Source of the DNA: Astrothelium macrocarpum
Lineage: Eukaryota > Ascomycota > Dothideomycetes > Trypetheliales > Trypetheliaceae
Length of the DNA: 64,000 nt
Direction of reading: 5' to 3'
Assembly (NCBI GenBank): GCA_021030915.1
Contig: JAGEMR010000021.1
Span: 248,001 to 312,000 of the forward strand
Program-made: the position numbers and the translations under genes
Notes under the pieces: generated by a model
Database searches by the model: none
What the model was told of the DNA's origin: nothing
Seen by the model: only the letters and a program-made list of their open reading frames with translations
Part shown: positions 12,162 to 22,081 of the stretch, one piece after another
Layout of the letters: every line of letters starts with the position of its first letter
How positions within the stretch are numbered: the stretch's first letter is position 1

Positions 12162-14654
12162 CTTCAACCTCCTTCATAACGGTTTTAACACGGAATCAAG
12201 TTGCCATTTCAAAGCCATTTTCACTTCAATATCATGGAACAAAAAAAATTGCCTACCTGCGATATCGGGTATGGTAGAATCATACGAGGAGAGCATACTG
12301 TTAATGCACGTGATGGCGGAATCATGCGATTTTCCAGGGAACGTGGTTCGAATAAATTGTCCGAAACCTCGGCCGGAGTTGACTCCGAATCTCACTATGC
12401 ACTAGCATGGATTGAGCCCGGTCTGTTGAGCCAATTGCCTCTATTTGTGCCACATGGAGTAAGCACGAAGTGGCGAGATTCCGGGGTTGAAGCGTTGAAG
12501 TTGCGCAGATCTTATGTGGAGAATGATGCTGAGAACGGAAATGCAATTCGTGGCGAACATCCTTGTTACGAAGACACGCAAACCCGTTGGAAAATTCGAC
12601 CGCAAACGTGCGTGGGGTCTCACTATAGGAGCCACCTTTTACTTCGTACGTGATTTTGCCTGCGGATGATAGAGTGGATGTTTTTAGCGAACGACACGAG
12701 CATCTGAGTGCGGGATCGGACCCTGATTAAGTAGACCCAGTGCTCTGAATTTTGCAAGACATATCCTCTTTTGCTTGTGCAACAAACATTGAACATTTAA
12801 AGTTCGCTTGGCATATCAGCACAAGTACAACGTCGACTCACCGCTACATTCTTGTGTTGTCTCAATCCAGAATGGGGTGGTGATCCCTTTCCTTATCCAT
12901 GCATACGAGTAGCACTTATCATCACATCTCCGTGGCCACGCTATGACTCTTTCCCCGGATACTTTTCCAGTATTGAACACCTTCCTTTAGTATCGCCTGA
13001 AGTCCCTGTGACATGTGCGGAATATTGACTTGTGGACTTCACTTGCAGTAGGTTCGAGCCTTGCGAAGTAGTTGTCAAGGATGCTGCATGTGGGCGGACG
13101 ATAAGTTCAGCGAATTTTCTCGAGTGACTGGCTTTGAACGAACAAGGTCCTACCGAGATTTTGGATCCTTAGCGTAAGTGTCGCACGTGCGTGATATGCA
13201 TTGCCCAAAGTTTACTGCCCATGCTGTCACACGTGGGTGGTATGCATTTCCCAAAGTCTAAAGCCCATCGCCCTAGTACCACAAAGGCTAGAGAACTAAT
13301 GAACAATGACGCCAAACTTGGAACTTTTGAGGCCCAACGACGGACTGAGACACGGGACAGGAGACACGTCAGGCCGTTGCCATCCAGCACTTTCTTAAGT
13401 CCGCGGGCAATCGTTGCCGAGGTATTTGATAAGGGAGCGAGTTCGCACCCAACTGACCACTAAATGCCGGCCACGTGAGAACTTGACTCTGGGCACGTTA
13501 AAGACTTTGCAATGCCGTCTTTGCAGAGATGCGGCCTCGTTTATCTGAACAAATAGTGACCGAAATTTGCTCAACCATAAAAGTCTAGTTGCTTCGGGCC
13601 GTGGTGCACATGCACACCGCAAATGATTTTGAAAGCCTAACAACACGGAAGTCCACATCCGCACCATGAGGCCAGACGTGAGGTTGTACTTTGTGTCAAG
13701 TGCAGTAAAGAAGACTGGGGGAGATATAGCTAGTCCTTCCAAAAATGACAGTCATGAGACAGAGGAGTGAAACCTAATTGAATTATGGAGCAGTCCCGCT
13801 GCGACCATTCTCTACTATTTCGTTGGATACTCCAGGACGCTTGGAAGTTCTCTTGTGTCTCCCCAAACTTGAGCTTTCCGGATAGTGGACGGACTGAGTC
13901 ATTTACCCCAAGGCAGCAACTGTGGGGTCGTTTGCGTATACGCGAAGGAAGCAATCGAAGCCATAGGTACATGTAGGTTCGCTTCCGTGGTACTCTCGGA
14001 ATTGCATGAAAATGATCATTGATCCACCTGGAGCGCACTGCAGTTGAAAAGGACGGAACAGCACTCGGTGGGACAGCCATGCTCATACGACATTTCTGAG
14101 ATAGATCAAGGCAGTCTTATACATGTAATCTGCTGGTCGAACTTTCAATCCGTCCATTCCGTGATAACACTGCGATTCAGGCTGAGATCTGATCAACATT
14201 GGCCAAGCTAGCGGACGATGTAGCGACGGAGAACGATGGGGCAGACACCATGGTGCATCTCATTGGCCAGATCGTTCAAATTTCCGAATGAAGCTTAGCA
14301 GCGCCGTTTCAGCTTGGACCGCCAATAAAACTTTTGGCCCACTGTCCTTCCTTCTTGGAGAAAACTACTTCGAGCCATCACCAATCGGCGTTGCTGGATA
14401 TTTTTGCATTCGGGTATAAAGCAGGTGCACAGTCCGGAATGACTGAAACATATTGTTATGGTGTTGGCTATTGAAATCTTCGATGGGACCGTGTGTGCTC
14501 CAGATCCTCAGCCCTCAGATCTAAGGAGCTGGCCGAGCCTTATTCATCGACTTCGCACAGACCATGGTTGATATGGTACACAAATCCGAGATGGGTCAAA
14601 TAGAAAAAGAGTCTTCGGTGTGATTTGTCAATCTGTGTACACAGTGACCTCACC
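12162..14654. other. Gene-poor interval upstream of second Zn2Cys6 regulator
   Basis: No gene I can support in 2.5 kb. Short open frames exist (12234-12653 on +, 13730-14086 on -, and a small minus-strand frame opening near 13016 with MSQGLQAILKEGVQYW) without recognisable domains. The palindromic E-box CACGTG occurs four times (about 12308, 13184, 13230 and 13473), against roughly one per 4 kb by chance; two lie inside the direct repeat described separately. Confidence 0.5.
13181..13268. repeat. Imperfect direct repeat, two 42-bp units each with a CACGTG box
   Basis: Units 13181-13222 and 13227-13268 align without gaps with 7 mismatches in 42 positions. Each contains CACGTG near its left end and then TATGCATT.CCCAAAGT. 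Both units keep the E-box although other positions have drifted. It may be a duplicated binding element for a bHLH factor; no gene start is within 1 kb, so function is open. Confidence 0.6.
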
Positions 14655-16421
14655 ATGCAGCGCGTTCGTCCAGCACCGTTATCTACATCTAAAACTGTAC
14701 CATCAAAACGAGCATGGCATGTCAAAGCTCGTACTGGATGCTTCACTTGCAAGTAAGTTTCTACAAAAATGGTAGGTGGAGTAGCCTGATGCGCTTGTCT
14801 AACCCTGCGCAGGGCTCGTAAGATCCGATGCGATGAAGGGAAGCCTGATTGCAACCGATGCACGTCAACTGGTCGCAAGTGCGCCGGATACGCGTCCCAG
14901 TTCATAAGTGTCAATGGATCTCGAACATCGAACAACACTTTCATCAATATCTCCGAAGCTGGATATTTGATCTCTCGTCAGAACCCTAAAATTATTCTCC
15001 CGCGACACAATGAGAGGGAGTTGCGAAGCTTTCGCTTCTTTCTTGAACGGACAGCCCCTTCCTTTGCTGGTGTGTTTCAAGTTGAATTTTGGCTGCGTGA
15101 AATCCCTCGAGCATGTCACGAAGATGCTGCACTTTGGCATGCTGCGGTCAGCCTTGGTGCTGTTGACGAAAGCTATAGCATCAAGGGTGGCATCATACCG
15201 CCTCATATGATGAGTGATACACAGGTGCAATTCGCTTTGGAACAATTCAGCCTGTCTGTTAAGCGCTTGATTGATCCATCACATCGATTACGTGATACGA
15301 CCAGCAAAGAGACGGCATTGGCAGCTAGCATTCTCTTTATCTGCATATGTAGTATCCAGGGATTGCAAGCTCAAGGGTTTATTCATCTCCAGGGCGGTCT
15401 AAAGCTTCTGCGAGAAGTCGAAGCGGAATCTCGACAGTCCAGAAGTGCTGAAGCAGGATCAGGCTCAAGGTTCAGTCCACTCTCATTTGCTGCTATGCAG
15501 TCAGTTCTCAGCGATTTTGATATCCAAGCTGAAGCTCTACTCGGAGGGCGAATGGATCCTGAGCTGCAACCGTTGAACAAGGTCGACAGTTACAATATCT
15601 GGCGTCATTACCAAGCTCCGTCTCTTCTGTCTGATGATACTCCTCCCAGCCTTGAAAATGTTGTGCACGCGTGCAAGGCTGCGGAATCGTTGTTTAACAG
15701 CATGGTCGTTTTCTTGCGTAAGCCGGAGATCTTCCAAGCTGCAATCACCGGTGACTTCGAGACGGTCTGGAAGCAACAGCTTCCCTTTATGCGGCCTCTG
15801 CGCGCCCTGACATCGGCACTGGAAATTTTCGAAGGTTGTGCTCAATGTGCTTCCAACGAATCAAAGCAAAAAGCGATGCTAGTGTTCAAGATGTTCCATG
15901 TGGTATGCCGCCTGCTCATCCTCCCGAAGACGCCCCAGCCTGAACGATTGGACTTTTTCGAGTCGCAGCTCAAGCAGGTTGTCGACCTAGCCGAACAAGC
16001 GCTCGATGACGAGAATAAAGCGCGTTTCACTCCAATGCCAGAAGGCACCATGCAACTTTCAGAGGCCAATCCGAAATCAGCCACGACCATGCTGCTGCTG
16101 GTAGCTGCTGTCATTTCTCGTTCGATTATTACCCGATCACGGGCAATTGGACTGATGATGAAATACCCGCAACGGCAAGGACTCTGGGACTCGATCATGG
16201 CAGCCGAGCTAGCGAAGAACATCTTGCAAGCAAAAGGCCTGCCCTATGCAGCTAAGGAAGGTGAGATGATGGCTGCGGGCTACGACGATGTAGATGAGGC
16301 TCCGGCAAACTACATGATCACAGTCGCGTTCGACGGTGAAAGAAGAGCTCAGATTACAGTGAAAACGTTTGACGAATGGACGAAAGGAGAGACAGGGACA
16401 CAAAGGAGGGTCAAATGGTGA
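14655..16421 (+). CDS. Zn(II)2Cys6 fungal transcription factor 2
   Basis: Exons 14655..14752 and 14813..16421; the 60-bp intron (GTAAGT, branch CTAAC, GCGCAG) splits the zinc cluster and keeps phase, giving 568 residues. Cysteines at 29, 32, 39, 46, 49 and 56 fit CX2CX6CX6CX2CX6C, preceded by a basic stretch. The rest is a fungal-specific transcription factor domain, with FLERTAPSFAGVF and WHAAVSLGAVDE typical of the DUF3468 group. It ends 385 bp before the ring-cleavage dioxygenase on the same strand, and is the obvious candidate regulator of that gene; this is inference from position. Confidence 0.9.
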
Positions 16422-16806
16422 CTGCTAACTGTCGCGATGGGTAAATACATGGGTATTGGATAGACTGCAAACACCAATAATTTTGCGCACATGGATTGTT
16501 AAATAGGTAAAGTACCTAGGTAGTAGTGCTGGCGCTGCAGATTGACGGCATGATTCCGCTGGCACGGCCACTAGAAACGCCGACTGCCGATCAAGCTGAA
16601 TGCCTCTTGGGCAACAAACCCGCCAATACCATCTTCTATTTCTAAGCATTAGCAAAGTATGGACCTTCTCATCGTGACGGGCTGTTGCAGTTGCAGGTAC
16701 AAGTCCCACTGCGTCTCAATGCATATAAAATTTCTTGCAGCCTCCGATCAAGAGAAGCTCTCGGATCTTACTCGCCCCAACCGACAGAAAGTACTAATCT
16801 ATTGAT
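16422..16806 (+). promoter_or_regulatory. Presumed promoter of the dioxygenase gene
   Basis: 385 bp between the regulator stop and the dioxygenase ATG. It contains AAGTACCTAGGTAG near 16510, a relative of the AAGGTACCTT palindrome found elsewhere in the window, and CATATAAAA at about 16721, some 80 bp before the ATG, which could act as a TATA element. Confidence 0.4.
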
Positions 16807-17703
16807 ATGACGCGAGCATCTGTCATCTCTATACCTCATGGGGGAGGCCCGCTCCCAGTGCTTGACGATCCAGGACACGACAACCTCGTCAAGTCTCTAC
16901 GAACACGAGTTCCTGATCTACTGAAGCTTGGAACTCCAGAAGCCCCTCGAGGCATTGTGTTGGTAACTGCGCACTGGTCTGAGCGAAACCCTACAATTTC
17001 AAACGCGAAGAAACACCGACTGCTTTATGACTACTACGGCTTTCCTCCCGAAAGCTACCAGCTCAAGTACGACGCTGACGGTTCGCCAGAAATTGCAAAC
17101 GAAGTTGCTTCAGCAATGAAGCAGGTGGGGCTGGAGCCTGCGATGGACGATGAAAGAGGTATACCATCAGAAAACAACTGTATGCCTTATCACGAAGATC
17201 GTGCGTGTTAACAAAGCTGGTTACATTTAGGCTGGGACCACGGTGTCTTCATTCCCATGCTCATTATCAATCCCGAAGCGACCATACCCATTGTCCAACT
17301 GTCAGTCCTCGAATCCGAATCTCCTCTGGACCATTACAGAATGGGGCAAGCTCTGTCCTCTTTGAGAAACTCCAACATCGCCATCATCGGTTCAGGCCTT
17401 GCGACCTTTCACAATCTACGTCTCATACATACTGGTATTACATCCGATCCGGAGTTCCAGAAGAGGAACAACGCCTGGAGCACTGTCGTTACCGACGCTG
17501 CCTTTGAAAAGGATCCTGCCGCGCGACGGAAGAAATTCGAGGATTGGAGAGAATGGCCAGCAGCGTATGAGATGCATCGAAGAGGCGGAGCCGAACATTT
17601 CCTGCCTCTTATCGTTTGCGCAGGCGCGGGAGCGGATAGTAAAGGTGAGGGCTACGCGGATAAGCTCATGGGGTTGGACGCATATTCTTACTACTGGAAG
17701 TAG
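16807..17703 (+). CDS. DODA-type extradiol aromatic ring-opening dioxygenase (LigB family)
   Basis: Exons 16807..17158 and 17231..17703; intron 17159..17230 (GTATAC...TTTAG, phase 1) gives 274 residues, normal for the 4,5-DOPA dioxygenase group. LigB-fold non-haem enzymes open catechol-like rings next to the diol. Metal ligands expected for the family are visible: His11 in IPHGGGP, His56 in VTAHWSE, and His121 in GWDHGVFIP right after the splice junction. Later landmarks are IIGSGLATFHN, the cap of the active site, and RGGAEHFLPLIVCAGA with the catalytic His. All key residues are intact. It is followed tail-to-tail by a broken tautomerase and then a GFA protein, suggesting a former aromatic-catabolism group. 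Confidence 0.92.
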
Positions 17704-17802
17704 TCTTTGATGGCTGGTTTTTACGAGCATCCCTCCATACCCAGTTTGAATCCATGCTCACCTCCTAGTGCCCTTGTTACTTTCCTTCTGCTTTCTTCGT
17801 GC

Positions 17803-18194
17803 CTACAGTGCGCCTGTCAGAGACTGTGCATTACCCAATCCAAAATCCCAATCTTCCTTCTCATTTCTGCTGCAAGTGACAACTACACCTTCCCCCCGAT
17901 TCCGCACTCATGATGTAGTCTCTCTGCCAATGCTGAATAGAGGGCTTGTTTGAATGTAGCATCTCGTCCGGGCTGAAACATTTGAATGAAAACCAATTGC
18001 TCGGTCCAGCTAAAGTCAAGGTTCGTGTCGTCGCAAATAAGTTCGTACGGCTCGTGTCAGGTGATGATTCGATAGTGATCTTTGCGTGGTGCGATAAGTT
18101 TGTCAAGAAAGATTTGCTGCATGGCATCGGCCAGGCGATTGATCTGGTCAGGTGTACGTACAGTTCGAATCGTGTGAATTCGAACAAGAGGCAT
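17803..18194 (-). pseudogene. Tautomerase family protein, disabled by a nonsense codon and a 1-nt loss
   Basis: Reading minus from the ATG at 18194 gives MPLVRIHTIRTVRTPDQI, with Pro2 that becomes the catalytic N-terminal proline of tautomerases. At codon 46 a TGA (18057-18059) stands inside the conserved RIIT-x-HEPYE, where family members have Gln or Arg; CGA to TGA would be a single C-to-T change. Homology continues (LDFSWTEQLVFIQMFQPGR, ALAERLHHECG) to a run of six C on the plus strand (17892-17897) where one base must be restored for the frame to continue into KEDWDFGLGNAQ, the family C-terminus, with a stop at 17803. Length without the lesions would be about 130 residues. Two independent lesions argue for a real pseudogene, though the homopolymer one alone could be a sequencing error. 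Confidence 0.85.
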
Positions 18195-18946
18195 GGTGTG
18201 TTTACCGGAAACACAATGCAATCTAGGTAGGTCTGAAGCACTGAAAGGTGTAACATGGTGCTGGTCTTCTCTCTGTCAAACTTCCATGACTCTGGGCATA
18301 CGATGATCCCTTTTAGTCAGCCTACGTAATTGATGATGTCAGGTTGCCCGAAAGAAACGTGGTGAATGTAAGGTACCTTAGGTAGATGAGTCTGATATCT
18401 TGGGTGCGGAAGTGACTGCTATCTATCTGAAATCAAACCATACGATATGCTGTTGAGCTTGTCCTAGCATGCACCATTACGGAGTTAAGTCCGGGCAACC
18501 TTGATGAAACAACAAGTGTACTTAATGTTGCCATAATTTTGGAAGCACAATTTTCCCCGCAAAAGAATGAGATGTGGAGCATTGTAGAGTCTTCAAAGTG
18601 GAGGATCTGCTTCGTTTCAAATGCAATTAGCTCTGAAGGGAATTGGGAGCTTCTAAGCGTGGTTTTCTACCAATTCTCATGCAGGAGAGACCCTTGCATT
18701 CTCATGTACGCTATCAGCTGCACGAAAATCGCAAGGCCCAACACAGCTATAGCTAGTGTAAGCGATTAGTAAATGCAATGTATCCCATTAAATACTATCT
18801 TTGTTTCTGTTTTCTTTCATGCTTTCCGTCACCAGTCTCTAAATTTAGGACGAAGCATCACTTTGTCTAGAAGAGACTTTTGCTTTCCTATTCCCATTCA
18901 TCACAGGGAATCCCATAATACAAGAATTAATTGAAGCGCTGCAGCA
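18195..18946. other. Intergenic, upstream of the GFA gene
   Basis: No gene supported. The motif AAGGTACCTTAGG occurs at 18370-18382, identical to the one at 4048-4060. Confidence 0.5.
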
Positions 18947-19533
18947 ATGTCCATCGTATCTACTCAGCCTGGGCTCTACCCAATGGAAGGTGGCTGTCCA
19001 TGTGGCCAGGTCCGGTATCGCATGGAGAAGCCACCGCTCGTCGTCCACTGTTGTCATTGTACTTGGTATTTAGCCTTAATGATTACCATGTCCAATTTTT
19101 GTTTTACAAGGGGGCTCAACTCATGACTTTTCTTAGGTGCCAACGTGAATGTGGGTCTGCTTATGCACTTAATGCTCTGCTCGAATTCGAGAACATTACC
19201 CTACTGTCCTCGATCTCTCCCACAGAGCACCCAGTTCCTTCTGCCAGTGGAGAAGGTCAAATTATGTTTCGCTGCCCAAAGTGCCTCATCACTGTTTGGA
19301 GTCAGTACGGCGGGAAGAATGAGCCGACACGCTGGATTCGCGTTGGCACTTTGGATCGATGTAAAGACGTGAAGCCAGGAGTGCACATTTACGTTTCAAC
19401 GAAGATGGAGTGGATCGACTTGAGTAAGGCGGAATGTAAGGTGTACGAGGAAACCTACAAAAGTAAGGATGTATGGGGAAGCGACGCATTGGCTAGAAGG
19501 GAAGCCATGAAACAAAAGAAGCACTCTTTGTAG
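18947..19533 (+). CDS. GFA-family (glutathione-dependent formaldehyde-activating-like) zinc protein
   Basis: Exons 18947..19065 and 19137..19533; 71-bp intron (GTATTT...CTTAG, phase 2) gives 171 residues. CENP-V/GFA fold with two structural or catalytic zinc sites. Visible: GGCPCGQVRY, then VHCCHCTWCQRECGSAY spanning the junction, and FRCPKC. WIRVGTLD is typical of the family. The biochemical role of most fungal members is unproven; glutathione-adduct chemistry is the reference activity. The second exon alone would miss the first zinc ligands, so the spliced form is well supported. Confidence 0.9.
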
Positions 19534-19810
19534 CACAAGCTTGGAAAAGATTTCGACTCTGACACATAAATGGTGGTTGCCCTGGCCGCAAAAGAAGATC
19601 CGGACATGTCGTTTTCTAACGCTTCGGAGCGAAATCACAGCTCTGGTCAAGGTGTATTTTGAGCAAAGTGTAGAAGATTAATTTGTTGAAATGACTGATA
19701 TTCCGGGTCCAGCGCGCCGCAGCACGCGCTGATGAGCCCGGTTGGTCCCAGGCCCAATGCGATGTGCTAGCTCCAATAGTCTCTCGCTGTATCCATCAAA
19801 AGCTGCCGCC

Positions 19811-20303
19811 TTATTGCTGTAGCCAATTGTGGTATTCCACAACGCCACTTGAGCGATGCCATGTCACTAAAGAGCGATTGCATTTACTGCAACTATGCTC
19901 TACGTTCTTCAAAGCAGGAATGCAGAAAGCGCAACAGCCACAGCCCAGGATGGCACAAAAACCCTGAGCCCAGGCCCTAAAGAAAAGGCATCAGGCTCTT
20001 GCATAACGTATAGATCAAATACAAAACTTACAATGTGATGCCACCTACTACCGTGCCAACCTTGCTGACAGTTTTCTGCTGGCAAACAGGACAAAAGATA
20101 GGTACTGGTCCCGATCCAAAAGGGATTTGATAGTCGATTCTGTTTGGTGCGGGATTGAGCACGCTTGGCTGTGAAGCGCTTGCTTCTTGCTCAAGCTTTT
20201 GAGAGGATACCGAATAGGCTGGAAAATGTGTGGGTACTTGACTGCGATCCTGGAGTTTGACCACCTCCACATCATCCTGACGAGAGCCTTTATCGCCGGC
20301 CAT
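19811..20303 (-). CDS. Small LITAF-like zinc-ribbon membrane protein
   Basis: Exons 20032..20303 and 19811..19976; 55-bp intron (GTAAGT...CTTTAG, phase 2) gives 145 residues. The second exon is only 166 nt and is found by reading through the splice. The protein has a variable polar N-terminal half, then PIFCPVCQ (Cys71, Cys74), a hydrophobic Cys/Gly-rich helix (AWAQGFCAILGCGCCAF) and HSCSKCNRSLVTW (Cys120, Cys123). Two CX2C knuckles flanking a membrane-inserting segment are the plan of LITAF/SIMPLE domains, which sit on endosome or lysosome membranes. The start is the ATG at 20303; an ATG 27 codons upstream is also in frame. Confidence 0.75.
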
Positions 20304-22081
20304 CTTTGACCACGAACACTTTGATGAATGGCGACAGCAGCGAGCAAAGGAAATTAAAGGAATGGAGAGCAGTGCCGGTAACATGCAGAAGCCAACGAGC
20401 AAGTCCCAAAAAGCCAGCAAACATGTGAAGCAATGTCAATAGCATGCCACACTTATTCTGAGGCAGTGATACTGGCTTGTGTGACGGACATGGGTGAGCA
20501 GTTCTCTTCATTGCACTTTCGTCACTTACGCTTCAGAAAACTCCCATGAAACTTCGCATCGTTGTGTGACATGGAAAGCATACTTGCGCACATATGACCT
20601 TGCAGAGCTGTTGCACATGACCAGTGGTGACACAAAAAGCGGCTATGAGGATGACTCGCTCGCGTGGTTCGAGAGACTTCCAATATACGTCTTGTGCGAA
20701 GCGATTTGGAAATGCGCAGAATGTAGTCACGCATTGGAGAAAGGCTGAGGAATTGGTCGAGGCAAGGTCCGTAATTCTTGGTTCAAATGTTTGATGCCAA
20801 TCTCACTATGTGAAATTAAGATTGTCAATCGATCTTTAACCTCATTCTCAGTTGGAGTCTTTGTACTTTGACTGTTGGATTGCTGGCTTCGAGATCCGGT
20901 CCTTTAGAGCTATAGTTTGGTTCCTCATCGCAACCTCGGTTGAGCCTGGCTAAGTGTATGGCCCATGAGTGCCTTGATTTAGCATGCTGCTGCACATAAG
21001 TCTTGCTTTAGCTGATACTTCCCAGTGCATTTCTAAGATTGTATATGTACTTTCTTATGCTCTGGGTAGGCGCTGAGCTTTGATAATAGCGCCATTGAGC
21101 TACCAAATGACCCAGACAGTATCTAATCGTAGTATAAGAAACATTGAGATACAATGTTCACCACGGAGACGCAAATTCGGCTGAGTTGGATAGCGGTTTG
21201 AGAACTAACAAGACTGAGAATGTGGTGCAGCAATGACTTCATTATGCCGGATAGTATTGAACATGATACTGTTTTCGCCATGTTTCTCCACGAAATCAAA
21301 CCTTCGGCCAGTACAGAGCTCATCTCTGAAGCTTCCGTAGTGTTTTCCGTGCTCATTTCCTAATGCGTGGCAATAGCGGGCGTCAAAGTTAGTCAAAGCG
21401 GCTCTCAAAAGTAGCTATTGCTTCCCTTCCCGAGTCCACTGGTTTCATGGATCGTGACGCGAAAGGGGAACATGGAGATGTCACGGACGTAGAAACCGGT
21501 ATGAAACTTGAAGTCCAGGAGAAGATGTGAAACGCTGTGAGACACAGATAGTGCAAGCAGGGACATATATCTCGCTCACTGTGGTGGGGTCCGGATCTGC
21601 AATTCACGGCATTGCCTTATCGTCCATAAAAGAAATATCAATGAGGCAGCACAATCTTCTCTGGCTAGTGCAGAGTTGCAATGCGTTGTGTCCCGTTTGC
21701 ACAAAATCCGATGAAAAGGATTGTGAACTTAGAATTAATCCATGATAATTTTGATGCGTTGGACACGGCCACTTCCGCTCGCAGACTCAATCCCTCGACC
21801 GCTAAAGCTCCTCTGGTTTGACTCCTTTTCTTATCACGATAGCATCTGGGAAGACTTCCAGTCACTGATTTCCGCTGACTTGTGTGATTTTCACTACACA
21901 ACCTGGCCGCTAAGCCAGATGCATGCTCTCCATGAATGGCCCTGCCAAAGTTCCATGTTTACTTTCAATACCCGAGCATACAAGGTCTCCGAGTGAGCAC
22001 TGACTGAGCGGCACCAAGATTGTGGTTGTGCAATTCTGAGCAAGCCAATAATGAAGCTCGATAAGAAAACCCCAGCAGGGC
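20304..22081. other. Gene-poor interval, nothing recognised
   Basis: Several short open frames on both strands (for example 21742-21996 on + and 20533-20730 on -) have no recognisable motif and no matching splice partners. I see no repeat. Confidence 0.5.

Noticed and set aside
12201..12653. 150-codon plus-strand frame in the promoter of the lactonase gene
   Set aside because: Starts with TTG, no domain, overlaps the region where the lactonase promoter must lie.
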